Assembly: GCF_946221105.1 (NCBI RefSeq)
Contig: NZ_CAMICL010000037.1
Span: 1-20,943, forward strand
Direction: 5' to 3'
Origin: an uncultured Corynebacterium sp.
Lineage (GTDB): Bacteria > Actinomycetota > Actinomycetes > Mycobacteriales > Mycobacteriaceae
DNA: 20,943 bases
Part shown: one piece after another, positions 14,958 through 20,943 of the stretch
Layout: every line of letters begins with the position of its first letter
Numbering within the stretch: the stretch's first letter is position 1
Notes under the pieces: generated by a model
Told to the model about the DNA's origin: nothing
The model's database searches: none
What the model saw: only the letters and a program-made list of their open reading frames with translations
Position numbers and translations under genes: made by a program

Positions 14958-16025
14958 CTACTTGCCCTCCCCGATGTAGGTGCGGGTGGTGCGGCCGCGC
15001 GGGGCGCAGACCACCTCGTAGTTGATGGTGCCGGCGCGCTTGGCCAGCGCGGTGGCGTCGCCGAAGATGACGGCCTCGTCGCCCGCGGTAACGTCCGCGT
15101 CGTTGTCGCCGAGCCAGACCACGATCTGGTCCATGGACACCCGGCCCACCTGCTGGTAGGTCCGGCCCGCGATGTCGACCTCCACGGCACCTTGCCATGA
15201 GCGCTGCACCCCGTCCGCGTAGCCGGCGGGGATCACGGCGGTGAACCCGTCCGCCGGCGCCTCCCAGGTCCGCGCGTAGCTGGTGGCCTCGCCGGCGCGC
15301 ATCGGCTTGACCGTCACCACCGGCGCCGACCACGTCATCGCCGGTTTGAGTCCGTGGTCGAGGCCGTCGACCGGCTCCAGGCCGTACAGGCTCACACCCG
15401 GGCGCACCATGTCGAAGTGCAGGTCCGGGCGGGTCCACGTCGCCGGCGAGTTCGCCGCGTGGTTGCGCGGCACCTCAAGGCCCACCTGGCGGGCCTGGGC
15501 AATCGCGCGGCGAAACGCGGCGGCCTGCTGCTCGGTGTACGGGTCGGACGGGTCGTCGGCGCAGCTTAAGTGCGTCATCAGCCCAGCCACCTCGAGCTTG
15601 CCGCGCCGCTGCGCGTCCAGGGCGAGCTCGAAAGCCTCCTGCCAGCGGACTTCGTCGATGCCGGAGCGGTGCATCCCCGTGTCCACTTTGAGGTAGACGG
15701 TGGGGGCCGTTGGTGCGTCGATAAGCGAATGCAAGTGCGTGAACGACGGGACCCCCACATCGACGCCAGCCGGGAGCTCCTCATGCGGATCCCACAGCCA
15801 GGCCAGCACCGGCTGAGTTGTGAGCTCGCACACCCGGCGCGCCTCCGCGAAGGTGGCCACGCCAAACGCGTCCGCGCCATTCGCCTCCATCACCGGCACG
15901 CAACGCTCGACGCCGTGGTTGTAGGCGTCCGCCTTGACCACGCACATCAGCTCCGCGGTCGTCTGCTCGCGCAGGCGGCGGGTGTTGTGCGCGATAGCGT
16001 CCAGATCGATCGTTGTTGTCAGCAC
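14958..16025 (-). CDS. alr: Alanine racemase (PLP-dependent)
   Basis: 355 aa. Interconverts L- and D-alanine for peptidoglycan. The PLP-binding lysine is Lys31 in VVKADAYNHG. The barrel motif YLKVDTGMHRSG is at 111-122, and the base tyrosine of the second half is probably Tyr250 (TSYARTW), just before IPAGYADGVQRS and followed by RVSMDQ. Slightly short but complete. The GTG at 16025 gives the usual LTTTIDLDAIAHN opening; the ribosome-binding site is weak (AGG 4 nt away). It begins 7 bp after the membrane-protein gene and abuts tsaE. Confidence 0.97.
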   Translation of the reverse strand: MLTTTIDLDAIAHNTRRLREQTTAELMCVVKADAYNHGVERCVPVMEANGADAFGVATFAEARRVCELTTQPVLAWLWDPHEELPAGVDVGVPSFTHLHSLIDAPTAPTVYLKVDTGMHRSGIDEVRWQEAFELALDAQRRGKLEVAGLMTHLSCADDPSDPYTEQQAAAFRRAIAQARQVGLEVPRNHAANSPATWTRPDLHFDMVRPGVSLYGLEPVDGLDHGLKPAMTWSAPVVTVKPMRAGEATSYARTWEAPADGFTAVIPAGYADGVQRSWQGAVEVDIAGRTYQQVGRVSMDQIVVWLGDNDADVTAGDEAVIFGDATALAKRAGTINYEVVCAPRGRTTRTYIGEGK

Positions 16026-16032
16026 GGGCCTA

Positions 16033-16683
16033 TTACACCATGTGGGTCACGCCCAGCACGATGAGCAGCACCGCCACCGACCACGTCGCGGCGGCCGTGA
16101 CCTGGCTGGGGTGGGCGCGCGCCCAGTCGAAGCCGCGCGCGGCGGCGCTTCCAGGCTTCGCGCGCACCCAGCCGACGGCCAACGCCGCCAACGTGGGCAG
16201 CGACAGCGCCACCGTGGCATACAGCGGGATCGCGGCGTAGCGCACCTGCGCGTCGATGCCGGCGGCCGACAACAGCGCTAGCCCGCCGTAGAAGGGGAAC
16301 GAGGTCGCCGACTGGATCAGGCCGAGCACCACGCCGGTTCCCACCGTGGCGGGGCCGGGGGTGTGCAGCGGGCGCATGATCTTCTGCACCAGCGCCTGAT
16401 TGTCTCCGCCGCGCAGCGCGAGGACGGCGGTGAGAATACCGGTGGCGATGAGCAAAATGCCGAACACCGGGCCTTCGACGAAGTGCTGCACCACCGGGCC
16501 CAGCCCGTCGAAAATCACCAGCATGATCAGCGCCAGGCCTGCCACGCCGCACCAATCGCCCGCGATCAGCAGCGCGGTGGTCTTGGCGTAGTTCTGCCTT
16601 GCGGCGATGCCGACCGCGACGATGACGCCGATGAGGAGCAGATTCACCGAATCAATGAACGCCAGCTGCAAAGCACCGAGCAT
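16033..16683 (-). CDS. Polytopic membrane protein of unknown function upstream of alr
   Basis: 216 aa with about six hydrophobic segments (roughly residues 5-27, 38-62, 72-92, 110-130, 143-168, 192-215). The first contains FIDSVNLLLIGVIVAVGIA. A Ser-rich stretch (GLIQSATSFPFYGG) may lie in a central pore. The general look, with small residues and two similar halves, recalls small exporter families such as LysE-type proteins, but I cannot assign one. The ATG at 16683 has a near-perfect Shine-Dalgarno (AGGAGG, 4 nt spacing). It probably heads the alr-tsaE-tsaB-rimI-tsaD operon and is divergent from the hydrolase-like gene. Confidence 0.82.
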   Translation of the reverse strand: MLGALQLAFIDSVNLLLIGVIVAVGIAARQNYAKTTALLIAGDWCGVAGLALIMLVIFDGLGPVVQHFVEGPVFGILLIATGILTAVLALRGGDNQALVQKIMRPLHTPGPATVGTGVVLGLIQSATSFPFYGGLALLSAAGIDAQVRYAAIPLYATVALSLPTLAALAVGWVRAKPGSAAARGFDWARAHPSQVTAAATWSVAVLLIVLGVTHMV

Positions 16684-16739
16684 CCGACCTCCTGTGTGTG
16701 GGGTTTGTCGGACTCACCCTAGCGGAGACAGGTTTGCAG

Positions 16740-16745
16740 TAGGAT
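16740..16745 (+). promoter_or_regulatory. Putative -10 box of a leaderless promoter (hydrolase-like gene)
   Basis: TAGGAT ends exactly 7 nt before the GTG at 16753 and there is no Shine-Dalgarno, the same layout as for the DUF5319 gene. Confidence 0.55.
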
Positions 16746-16752
16746 TGCCCGC

Positions 16753-17607
16753 GTGTCTGCGAAGCTGAAGAAACTCTCCGACCTGTCCAAGCGCGGCCCC
16801 CACCGCGTCCTGGAAGGCGACCTGGGCTACACCGGCCTGCCCGGCAAGGTCTACACCCCAGCCGAGGGCAAGAACCTGCCCGGCGTGGCGTTCGGCCACG
16901 ACTGGCTCAAGGACGTCGCCGCCTACGAGGACACCCTGCGCCACCTGGCCAGCTGGGGCATCGCCGTGGCCGCACCGGACACCGAAACCGGCTTCAAGCC
17001 CGACCACGCCGGTCTGGCCGCTGACCTGGAAACCGCCATGCAGATCCTCGGCGGCGTGCGCCTGGGCAACGGCAACATCTCCGTCTCGCCCGGCAAGCTC
17101 GGTATCGTCGGCCACGGCATGGGCGGCGGCGCGGCCGTGCTCGCAGCGGTGGACAACCCGAAGGCGAAGGCCGTGGCGGCGGTGTACCCGGCCAACGTGG
17201 CGCCGTCCGCAGTCGAGGCGGCGCGCAACCTGTTCGTCCCCGGCATGGTCGTCGGCCCCGGCGAAGACGGCGACTCGCTGTTCGACCCGGGCAACCCCGC
17301 AAAGCTGGCCTACAACTGGGCCGGCGAAGTGGTCTACCGCGCGCCGAAGAAGGGCGACCAGCAGTCCTTCTCCGAGGACAACATGGTCAAGCGCATCCTC
17401 GGCCTGGGCAAGTCCGACCGCGGCCTGCAGGAAACCATCCGCGGCCTGCTCGTGGGCTACCTGCTGCACCAGCTCGACGAGGACAAGGCCTACGCCTCCT
17501 ACTCCGAACCGGACGCTGAAGGCTCCGGCGTGGAGTCCCTGACCGGCGAGAAGCTGTCCAAGGCCGCCGGCCTGGCGCGCGACAACGCCGGTTTCTCCCT
17601 GTTCTAG
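16753..17607 (+). CDS. Alpha/beta-hydrolase-fold protein lacking the nucleophilic serine
   Basis: 284 aa. The fold is clear: GKVYTPAEGKNLPGVAFGHD (31-50, oxyanion-hole strand), LRHLASWGIAVAAPDTETGF (62-81), and the nucleophile-elbow strand IVGHGMGGGAAVLAA (118-132). In the dienelactone-hydrolase and cutinase-like relatives the elbow is GHSMGG. Here residue 122 is glycine (GGC at 17116-17118). The region where the catalytic histidine is expected reads KKGDQQSFSED and has no histidine. It is cytoplasmic, with no signal peptide. It is probably a conserved pseudo-enzyme (Rv3438-like by position, from memory) with a binding rather than hydrolytic role. The GTG start is supported by the leaderless promoter. 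It converges on the unknown trio. Confidence 0.9.
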   Translation: MSAKLKKLSDLSKRGPHRVLEGDLGYTGLPGKVYTPAEGKNLPGVAFGHDWLKDVAAYEDTLRHLASWGIAVAAPDTETGFKPDHAGLAADLETAMQILGGVRLGNGNISVSPGKLGIVGHGMGGGAAVLAAVDNPKAKAVAAVYPANVAPSAVEAARNLFVPGMVVGPGEDGDSLFDPGNPAKLAYNWAGEVVYRAPKKGDQQSFSEDNMVKRILGLGKSDRGLQETIRGLLVGYLLHQLDEDKAYASYSEPDAEGSGVESLTGEKLSKAAGLARDNAGFSLF

Positions 17608-17614
17608 CCCCCTT

Positions 17615-17642
17615 CCCCGTCGTACTTACACGACGGGGTTTT
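17615..17642 (+). terminator. Intrinsic terminator of the hydrolase-like gene
   Basis: CCCCGTCGT (17615-17623) and ACGACGGGG (17630-17638) form a perfect 9-bp stem with the loop ACTTAC, followed by TTTT. There is no T run on the minus-strand side, so it acts on the plus strand. It overlaps the last codons of the convergent 89-aa gene. Confidence 0.85.
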
Positions 17643-17895
17643 CGCCGTTCGGGCCAATCGCGCGCAGCACCGCCTGGATCTGCTGCTTTTGCGAAGCGTT
17701 ACGACGACTCCGCGGCATGCTGTAGTCCCCACGAGGCACCGTCACCGGCTGCCGAGGCATCGTCTCCCGGGCCCGCGCGTGGTGCTTGGCCGTCATCTCC
17801 ATCTTCTGCTGCGTTTCCTTCATCAACGCCTCGAAGTCCGCCATGCGCTTCGCGGTGCGTTTTTGGTACTGGGCCACAAACTGCTCGAAATCCAT
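17626..17895 (-). CDS. Small basic unknown protein, third gene of the EspC-like cluster
   Basis: 89 aa, unrecognised. The N-terminal half is a single predicted helix (FEQFVAQYQKRTAKRMADFE, then METTQ-like Met/Lys/Gln-rich turns). The middle is basic with prolines (MPRQPVTVPRGDY, PRSRR) and the end is a short helix (QKQQIQAVLRAI). No cysteine, signal peptide or membrane segment. The frame extends further upstream, but ATG 17895 has AGGGGAG 8 nt before it and starts 2 nt after the stop of the 370-aa gene, so translation is coupled. Its positive charge contrasts with the strongly acidic C-terminal half of the upstream product, which suggests but does not show an interaction. Confidence 0.7.
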   Translation of the reverse strand: MDFEQFVAQYQKRTAKRMADFEALMKETQQKMEMTAKHHARARETMPRQPVTVPRGDYSMPRSRRNASQKQQIQAVLRAIGPNGENPVV

Positions 17896-17897
17896 CG

Positions 17898-19010
17898 CTA
17901 CCACTCCCCTGACTTCTTCATTGCCCACGGATCAGCTTCCACCCCACCGGCATCGGTGCTAGTTCCGGTTGTGTCTCCCGCCTGCGCCGGCTGCGTTTCC
18001 AGATTCTCCAACTTCTTCGGCGGCGGCTCCGGCTCCTCCACCTGCGACAGCTCCGGCGGCGGGGCCATCACGCCGTCATCTGCAGGTGCAGGCTCGGGCG
18101 CGGGCGGCGGTGGTGGAGGCGGCTCCGGTTCCGGTTCGCATTCCGGCTCCGGTTCCGGTTCGCAGTCCGGCTCCGGTTCTGGCTCGGGCTCGCACTCCGG
18201 CGTCGCCGCAGGCTCCGTCGGGCAGTCCTCGAGCGCCGTCTCGTCGACGTCGAGCGTCGCCTCCAGGTTCGCTTCCAACGTCAACCCCAGCTTCAGATCC
18301 AGATCCAGCCCCAAACCCCCGCTAGACGAAGCGCTGGCCGAATCCTCGGTGGTGCTGGCGGCAGGCCGCGTGGAGACGTCGCAAGGCGCATGCCCCTTCT
18401 CCCCGAACTCCACAGGCGCGGCGGGCTGCTCGGCGGCCGCGGTGTCGACGCGCGCGGCGACTTCCCCCAGGCACTCCTTGATCACGCCGTTGCGGTCGCT
18501 GGCGGTCTCGCGCGCGCTGCGCAGCGCCTCGATGACCATCTCCACCGCCGGCTGGATCAACTGCACAATCCCGCAGTTCAGCACGATGTCCAGCATGCGC
18601 CGCGCCGGCTCCAGCAGGGCGCGCACCGCCGACTCCGCGGTGTCCACGATCGTCTTGATCGCCTCCCCGCACTGCCCGATGGACTCCCCGGCGGATTTCG
18701 CGCGGTTGAAATGCTCGGTTTCGCGTGCTTCGTCGCAACGCTCGCGCTCGCGGATGCCCACCTCGTCGAACCAGGCGCTCTCATCGCACGAGCACGTCCG
18801 CGCCGGCGTGTCCGGGCGCTGCCCGCCCGCGGCCAACTTCAGGCCCGCGGCGACAAACGCGCTCAAATCAAGCCCGTCGGTCTGCGCGACCTGCTCCAGC
18901 AGCTCGCCGGCCAGCCCATGGACCGCCGCGCGCTGCGCCGGCCCCACCTCCGGCGCCACATCAACGGCGCGCACCAGCGACTGGACGTCGTCTTTCACCG
19001 CAGCCATCAT
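17898..19010 (-). CDS. Unknown 370-aa protein with CSC motif and Glu-Pro/Cys repeats
   Basis: Unrecognised family. Residues 1-65 are helical, then Cys73-Ser-Cys75 sits in a charged segment. Residues 100-190 are amphipathic helices with a hydrophobic core (LDIVLNCGIVQLIQPAVEMV). Residues 233-255 alternate leucine with other residues (LGLDLDLKLGLTL). Residues 272-310 are Glu-Pro repeats punctuated by cysteines at 273, 283 and 291, then a run of prolines. There are eleven cysteines in all, very many for a protein without a signal peptide. ATG at 19010 overlaps the upstream stop as ATGA (a second ATG follows immediately). By position it resembles the Ala/Pro-rich Rv3439c next to glmM in mycobacteria, from memory. 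Secretion by a type VII route is possible, not shown. Confidence 0.78.
   Translation of the reverse strand: MMAAVKDDVQSLVRAVDVAPEVGPAQRAAVHGLAGELLEQVAQTDGLDLSAFVAAGLKLAAGGQRPDTPARTCSCDESAWFDEVGIRERERCDEARETEHFNRAKSAGESIGQCGEAIKTIVDTAESAVRALLEPARRMLDIVLNCGIVQLIQPAVEMVIEALRSARETASDRNGVIKECLGEVAARVDTAAAEQPAAPVEFGEKGHAPCDVSTRPAASTTEDSASASSSGGLGLDLDLKLGLTLEANLEATLDVDETALEDCPTEPAATPECEPEPEPEPDCEPEPEPECEPEPEPPPPPPPAPEPAPADDGVMAPPPELSQVEEPEPPPKKLENLETQPAQAGDTTGTSTDAGGVEADPWAMKKSGEW
18127..18200. repeat. 24-bp tandem repeat encoding Cys/Glu-Pro units
   Basis: Two 24-bp units at 18127-18150 and 18151-18174 differ at one base. A third, diverged copy with a 2-bp longer tract runs 18175-18200. On the minus strand they encode CEPEPEPE-type octads of the 370-aa protein. 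Length variation between strains is likely. Confidence 0.85.
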
Positions 19011-19333
19011 GCCTTATCCACCCCACCCGATATCGACGCCAAAAACTCTGAGGAGAGCTGGTCGGCGGCGACGGTGGCGTCGCTAAGCACAAGCACCTGC
19101 CCCCAATTCTCCCCACGCGCGGCAAGGAAACGTTGCGACGTGGCATGCAACGCCTCCAGCGCATCCACGATGCGCTGCCCCTCCTGCGCAAAGCCCGCGC
19201 CGAACGCCGACGCGGCAACCACCGGCCGCCCAGCGTCGAGCTCGCGCGCGGCGTCGCGGTACGCGTCGATAGCCTCTGTGTACTTCGTGCGCACCGCATC
19301 AATATCGATGTCGAGCGCCCCAACATGTGTCAT
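19007..19333 (-). CDS. EspC/ESX-like helical protein (type VII secretion family candidate)
   Basis: 108 aa. Two long helices are predicted, with the pattern of the EspC-like ESX-associated family: LDIDIDAVRTKYTEAIDAYRD at the start, AFGAGFAQEGQRIVDALEAL in the middle and ATVAADQLSSEFLASI at the end. There is no WXG triplet in the turn (LDAGRP, then AFGAGF) and no clear YxxxD/E tail, so export is unproven. It matches Rv3440c by position next to glmM, from memory. ATG 19333 follows GGGGGTGG. The stop overlaps the start of the 370-aa gene (ATGA), so the two products are probably made together and may form a heterocomplex, as ESX/PE-PPE-type pairs do. Confidence 0.75.
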   Translation of the reverse strand: MTHVGALDIDIDAVRTKYTEAIDAYRDAARELDAGRPVVAASAFGAGFAQEGQRIVDALEALHATSQRFLAARGENWGQVLVLSDATVAADQLSSEFLASISGGVDKA

Positions 19334-19391
19334 ATGCCCACCCCCGAAAGGCTCGCAGTAACTGTCTTACCTTTAGTTAGACTCCCCCAAA

Positions 19392-19415
19392 GCCCCGGCG
19401 GTTCCCTGCCGGGGC
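19392..19415 (-). terminator. Hairpin downstream of glmM, probable terminator
   Basis: GCCCCGGC (19392-19399) and GCCGGGGC (19408-19415) form a perfect 8-bp stem around an 8-nt loop. The run of six A on the plus-strand 3' side pairs partly with AAA on the other side. In the glmM direction it is followed only by TTT and then G, so termination may be incomplete and allow read-through into the EspC-like gene. Confidence 0.6.
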
Positions 19416-19439
19416 AAAAAACTTTTACCGCGGTTAAAC

Positions 19440-20783
19440 CTACACCGCGGCGACGACCGCCGCGAGGCGACCGGCAACCTTGCGCGCCTGCTCCTCCTCA
19501 GCAGCCTCCACCATGACGCGGAACAGCTCCTCGGTGCCAGACGGGCGCAGCAGCACGCGGCCGGAATCGCCCAGCTCAGACTCCGCCTCGGCGATGGCGT
19601 CCTTGACGGACTGGTCCTCCAAGATCAGCGCCTTGTTGGACACAGGCACGTTGATCAGCGTCTGCGGCAGCACCGTCATCACCTCGGCCAGCTCGGCGAG
19701 CGTCTTGCCGGTCTCCGCCATGCGCTCCATGAGCATGAGGCCGGACAGCACGCCGTCGCCAGTCGTGGCGTGCGCCGGCGCCACGATGTGGCCGGACTGC
19801 TCGCCGCCGAGGGAGAAATCGCCGCGTCCGAGCTCCTCGAGCACGTAGCGGTCGCCCACCTTCGTCTCGCGCACCTCGATGCCTTCGCGCTGCATGGCCA
19901 GCTTCAGGCCCAGGTTGCTCATCACTGTGGCGACCAGCGTGTTGTCCTTCAGGCTGTTGGACTCCTTCATGCCGGTGGCGAGGATGGCCATGATCTGGTC
20001 GCCGTCGACGACGTTGCCCTGCGCGTCCACGGCCAGGCAGCGGTCGGCGTCGCCGTCGTGCGCCAAGCCCAGGTCCGCGCCGTGCTCGACCACAGCCGCC
20101 TGGATCTGGTCCATGTGGGTGGAGCCGGAGCCGTCGTTGATGTTGTAAGCGTTCGGCGTGTTGTGGATCGCGGTGACCTCGGCGCCGGCGGCGGCGTAGG
20201 CCTTCGGGGCGACCTCGGAGGCGGCGCCGTTGGCGCAGTCCACCACGACCTTGATGCCGCTCAGCGACTCAGGCACGGCCTCCTTGAGGTGGGCGAGGTA
20301 GCGCTCCTGCGCGTCCGGCGCCTCCTCGATGACACGGCCGATGGCGGTGCCGGTCGGGCCCGTTTCCTCCAGCACGGCCATAGCGCGCTCGATCTCGTCC
20401 TCGATGTCGTCCGGCAGCTTCTTGCCGCCGGCGGCGAAGAACTTGATGCCGTTATCCGGCATCGGGTTGTGGGACGCGGAGATCATCACACCGATGTCGG
20501 CGCCGTAGTCGTCGGTGAGAAACGCCAGGCCCGGGGTGGGGATGACGCCGACGCGCAGCACGTCCACGCCTTTCGACGCCATACCGGCTGCCATCGCGGC
20601 AGCCAGCATCTCGCCGGAGACGCGCGGGTCCCGGCCGATCAGCGCGATCGGGCGGCGTTTCTCCGAGCCGCGGTCCTTGGTCAGCACGGTCGCAGCTGCG
20701 GCGCCGAGCTTGAGGGCAAGCGATGCGGTGAGGGCCTCGTTAGCCAGGCCGCGGACACCGTCAGTTCCGAACAATCGAGTCAT
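19440..20783 (-). CDS. glmM: Phosphoglucosamine mutase GlmM
   Basis: 447 aa. Converts glucosamine-6-phosphate to glucosamine-1-phosphate for UDP-GlcNAc and the cell wall. It begins MTRLFGTDGVRGLAN. The phosphoserine is Ser104 in ISASHNP, the metal loop is HDGDADRCLAVD mid-protein, the sugar loop is GGEQSGHI, and the phosphate-binding C-terminal loop is LLRPSGTEELFRVMVEA. The length is typical. The frame is open further upstream, but the ATG at 20783 gives the family N-terminus and has CATAAT 7 nt before it with no nearby Shine-Dalgarno, consistent with a leaderless transcript. Confidence 0.97.
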   Translation of the reverse strand: MTRLFGTDGVRGLANEALTASLALKLGAAAATVLTKDRGSEKRRPIALIGRDPRVSGEMLAAAMAAGMASKGVDVLRVGVIPTPGLAFLTDDYGADIGVMISASHNPMPDNGIKFFAAGGKKLPDDIEDEIERAMAVLEETGPTGTAIGRVIEEAPDAQERYLAHLKEAVPESLSGIKVVVDCANGAASEVAPKAYAAAGAEVTAIHNTPNAYNINDGSGSTHMDQIQAAVVEHGADLGLAHDGDADRCLAVDAQGNVVDGDQIMAILATGMKESNSLKDNTLVATVMSNLGLKLAMQREGIEVRETKVGDRYVLEELGRGDFSLGGEQSGHIVAPAHATTGDGVLSGLMLMERMAETGKTLAELAEVMTVLPQTLINVPVSNKALILEDQSVKDAIAEAESELGDSGRVLLRPSGTEELFRVMVEAAEEEQARKVAGRLAAVVAAV

Positions 20784-20790
20784 GCGCACA

Positions 20791-20796
20791 ATTATG
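20791..20796 (-). promoter_or_regulatory. Putative -10 box of a leaderless glmM promoter
   Basis: CATAAT on the minus strand ends 7 nt before the glmM ATG (5 of 6 matches to TATAAT). No SD-like element is present at normal spacing. Confidence 0.5.
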
Positions 20797-20862
20797 CACT
20801 TGCCTCTCGACGATCGCTCCGCCACCCCAACTCTCGCGCGAATTTACCTGCGGTTTTGACAG

Positions 20863-20871
20863 TTATCCACA
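20863..20871 (+). promoter_or_regulatory. DnaA-box-like 9-mer TTATCCACA
   Basis: An exact match to the consensus DnaA box, directly preceded by TTGACAG. It stands alone in the 154-bp glmM upstream region; a partial TTCCACAGG occurs 15 bp further on. An isolated box is not an origin. Confidence 0.6.
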
Positions 20872-20924
20872 GGGGTGGTGTTGCGAATTCCACAGGGCCG
20901 GGCGGGGTGGGTTTGCGCTTGTTT

Positions 20925-20943
20925 TAGTGTTCGTGGCATGAAC
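20925..20943 (+). promoter_or_regulatory. Leaderless promoter and start codon of a gene leaving the window
   Basis: TAGTGT (20925-20930) is followed after 7 nt by ATG AAC at 20938-20943, where the window ends. The layout equals the other leaderless starts here. Only two codons are visible, so the product cannot be named. Confidence 0.45.

Noticed and set aside
18120..18200. Possible CRISPR or satellite array
   Set aside because: The period is 24 bp without spacers, in frame with a coding sequence, so it is a coding tandem repeat.
17689..19086. 465-aa plus-strand Ser/Gly-rich frame opposite the 370-aa gene
   Set aside because: The Ser-Gly repeats are the antisense reading of the Glu-Pro repeats. 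The minus-strand frame has coupled starts and stops with its neighbours, so it is the real one.
19436..19450. Repeated ACCGCGG near the glmM stop as an operator
   Set aside because: Two short palindromic 7-mers next to a stop codon in GC-rich DNA are not enough to claim a site.
20863..20871. Replication origin
   Set aside because: There is only one exact DnaA box, no AT-rich unwinding region, and no dnaA or dnaN nearby.

Overview
The window is a GC-rich chromosomal segment that reads as a Corynebacterium or a very close mycolic-acid actinobacterium. The reasons are the guaA / guaB3-guaB / rsdA-sigD / whiB / groEL1-groES / tsaD-rimI-tsaB-tsaE-alr / glmM gene order, the WhiB and RsdA families, a CIRCE element at groES, and several transcription units that look leaderless (TANNNT hexamer 7-8 nt before the start codon, no Shine-Dalgarno). 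From memory, most of this order parallels the M. tuberculosis stretches around Rv3410c-Rv3423c and Rv3438-Rv3441c, so it is mostly conserved core chromosome. I see no insertion sequences, phage genes, tRNAs, rRNAs or CRISPR arrays.

Region 1 (1-7071) is purine and guanine metabolism. It holds guaA (minus, last ~12 codons outside the window), a divergent RhtA-like DMT exporter, and a minus-strand run guaB - guaB3 - PAS-domain protein, followed by a divergent small DUF5319-type gene. The PAS protein resembles the FAD-binding sensor of aerotaxis receptors but has no transmembrane or methyl-accepting module. It is the main unexpected gene here.

Region 2 (7068-9200) is the SigD regulatory block. 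The ECF sigma factor gene sigD is translationally coupled (ATGA) to its membrane anti-sigma factor gene rsdA. A divergent WhiB-family gene faces sigD across a 266-bp intergenic region that carries repeated GTAACC motifs. whiB ends at a strong bidirectional terminator.

Region 3 (9230-16683) is a long minus-strand array: a polytopic membrane protein, alr, tsaE, an anchored unknown protein, tsaB, rimI, tsaD, an unknown 153-aa protein, then groES-groEL1 under its own CIRCE-controlled promoter. From alr to tsaD the genes abut or overlap by 1-4 bp, except for a 10-bp gap after tsaE. It joins D-alanine supply, tRNA t6A modification, N-acetylation and chaperone functions.

Region 4 (16753-20943) contains an alpha/beta-hydrolase-fold protein whose nucleophile-elbow serine is replaced by glycine. 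Next comes a coupled minus-strand trio of unknown function: a 108-aa EspC/ESX-like helical protein, a 370-aa protein with a CSC motif and cysteine-punctuated Glu-Pro repeats, and an 89-aa basic protein. Then comes glmM, the UDP-GlcNAc precursor enzyme. The trio with the pseudo-hydrolase next to glmM is my best candidate for an undescribed system. The last 150 bp hold a perfect DnaA-box 9-mer and an apparent leaderless start of a plus-strand gene that leaves the window.
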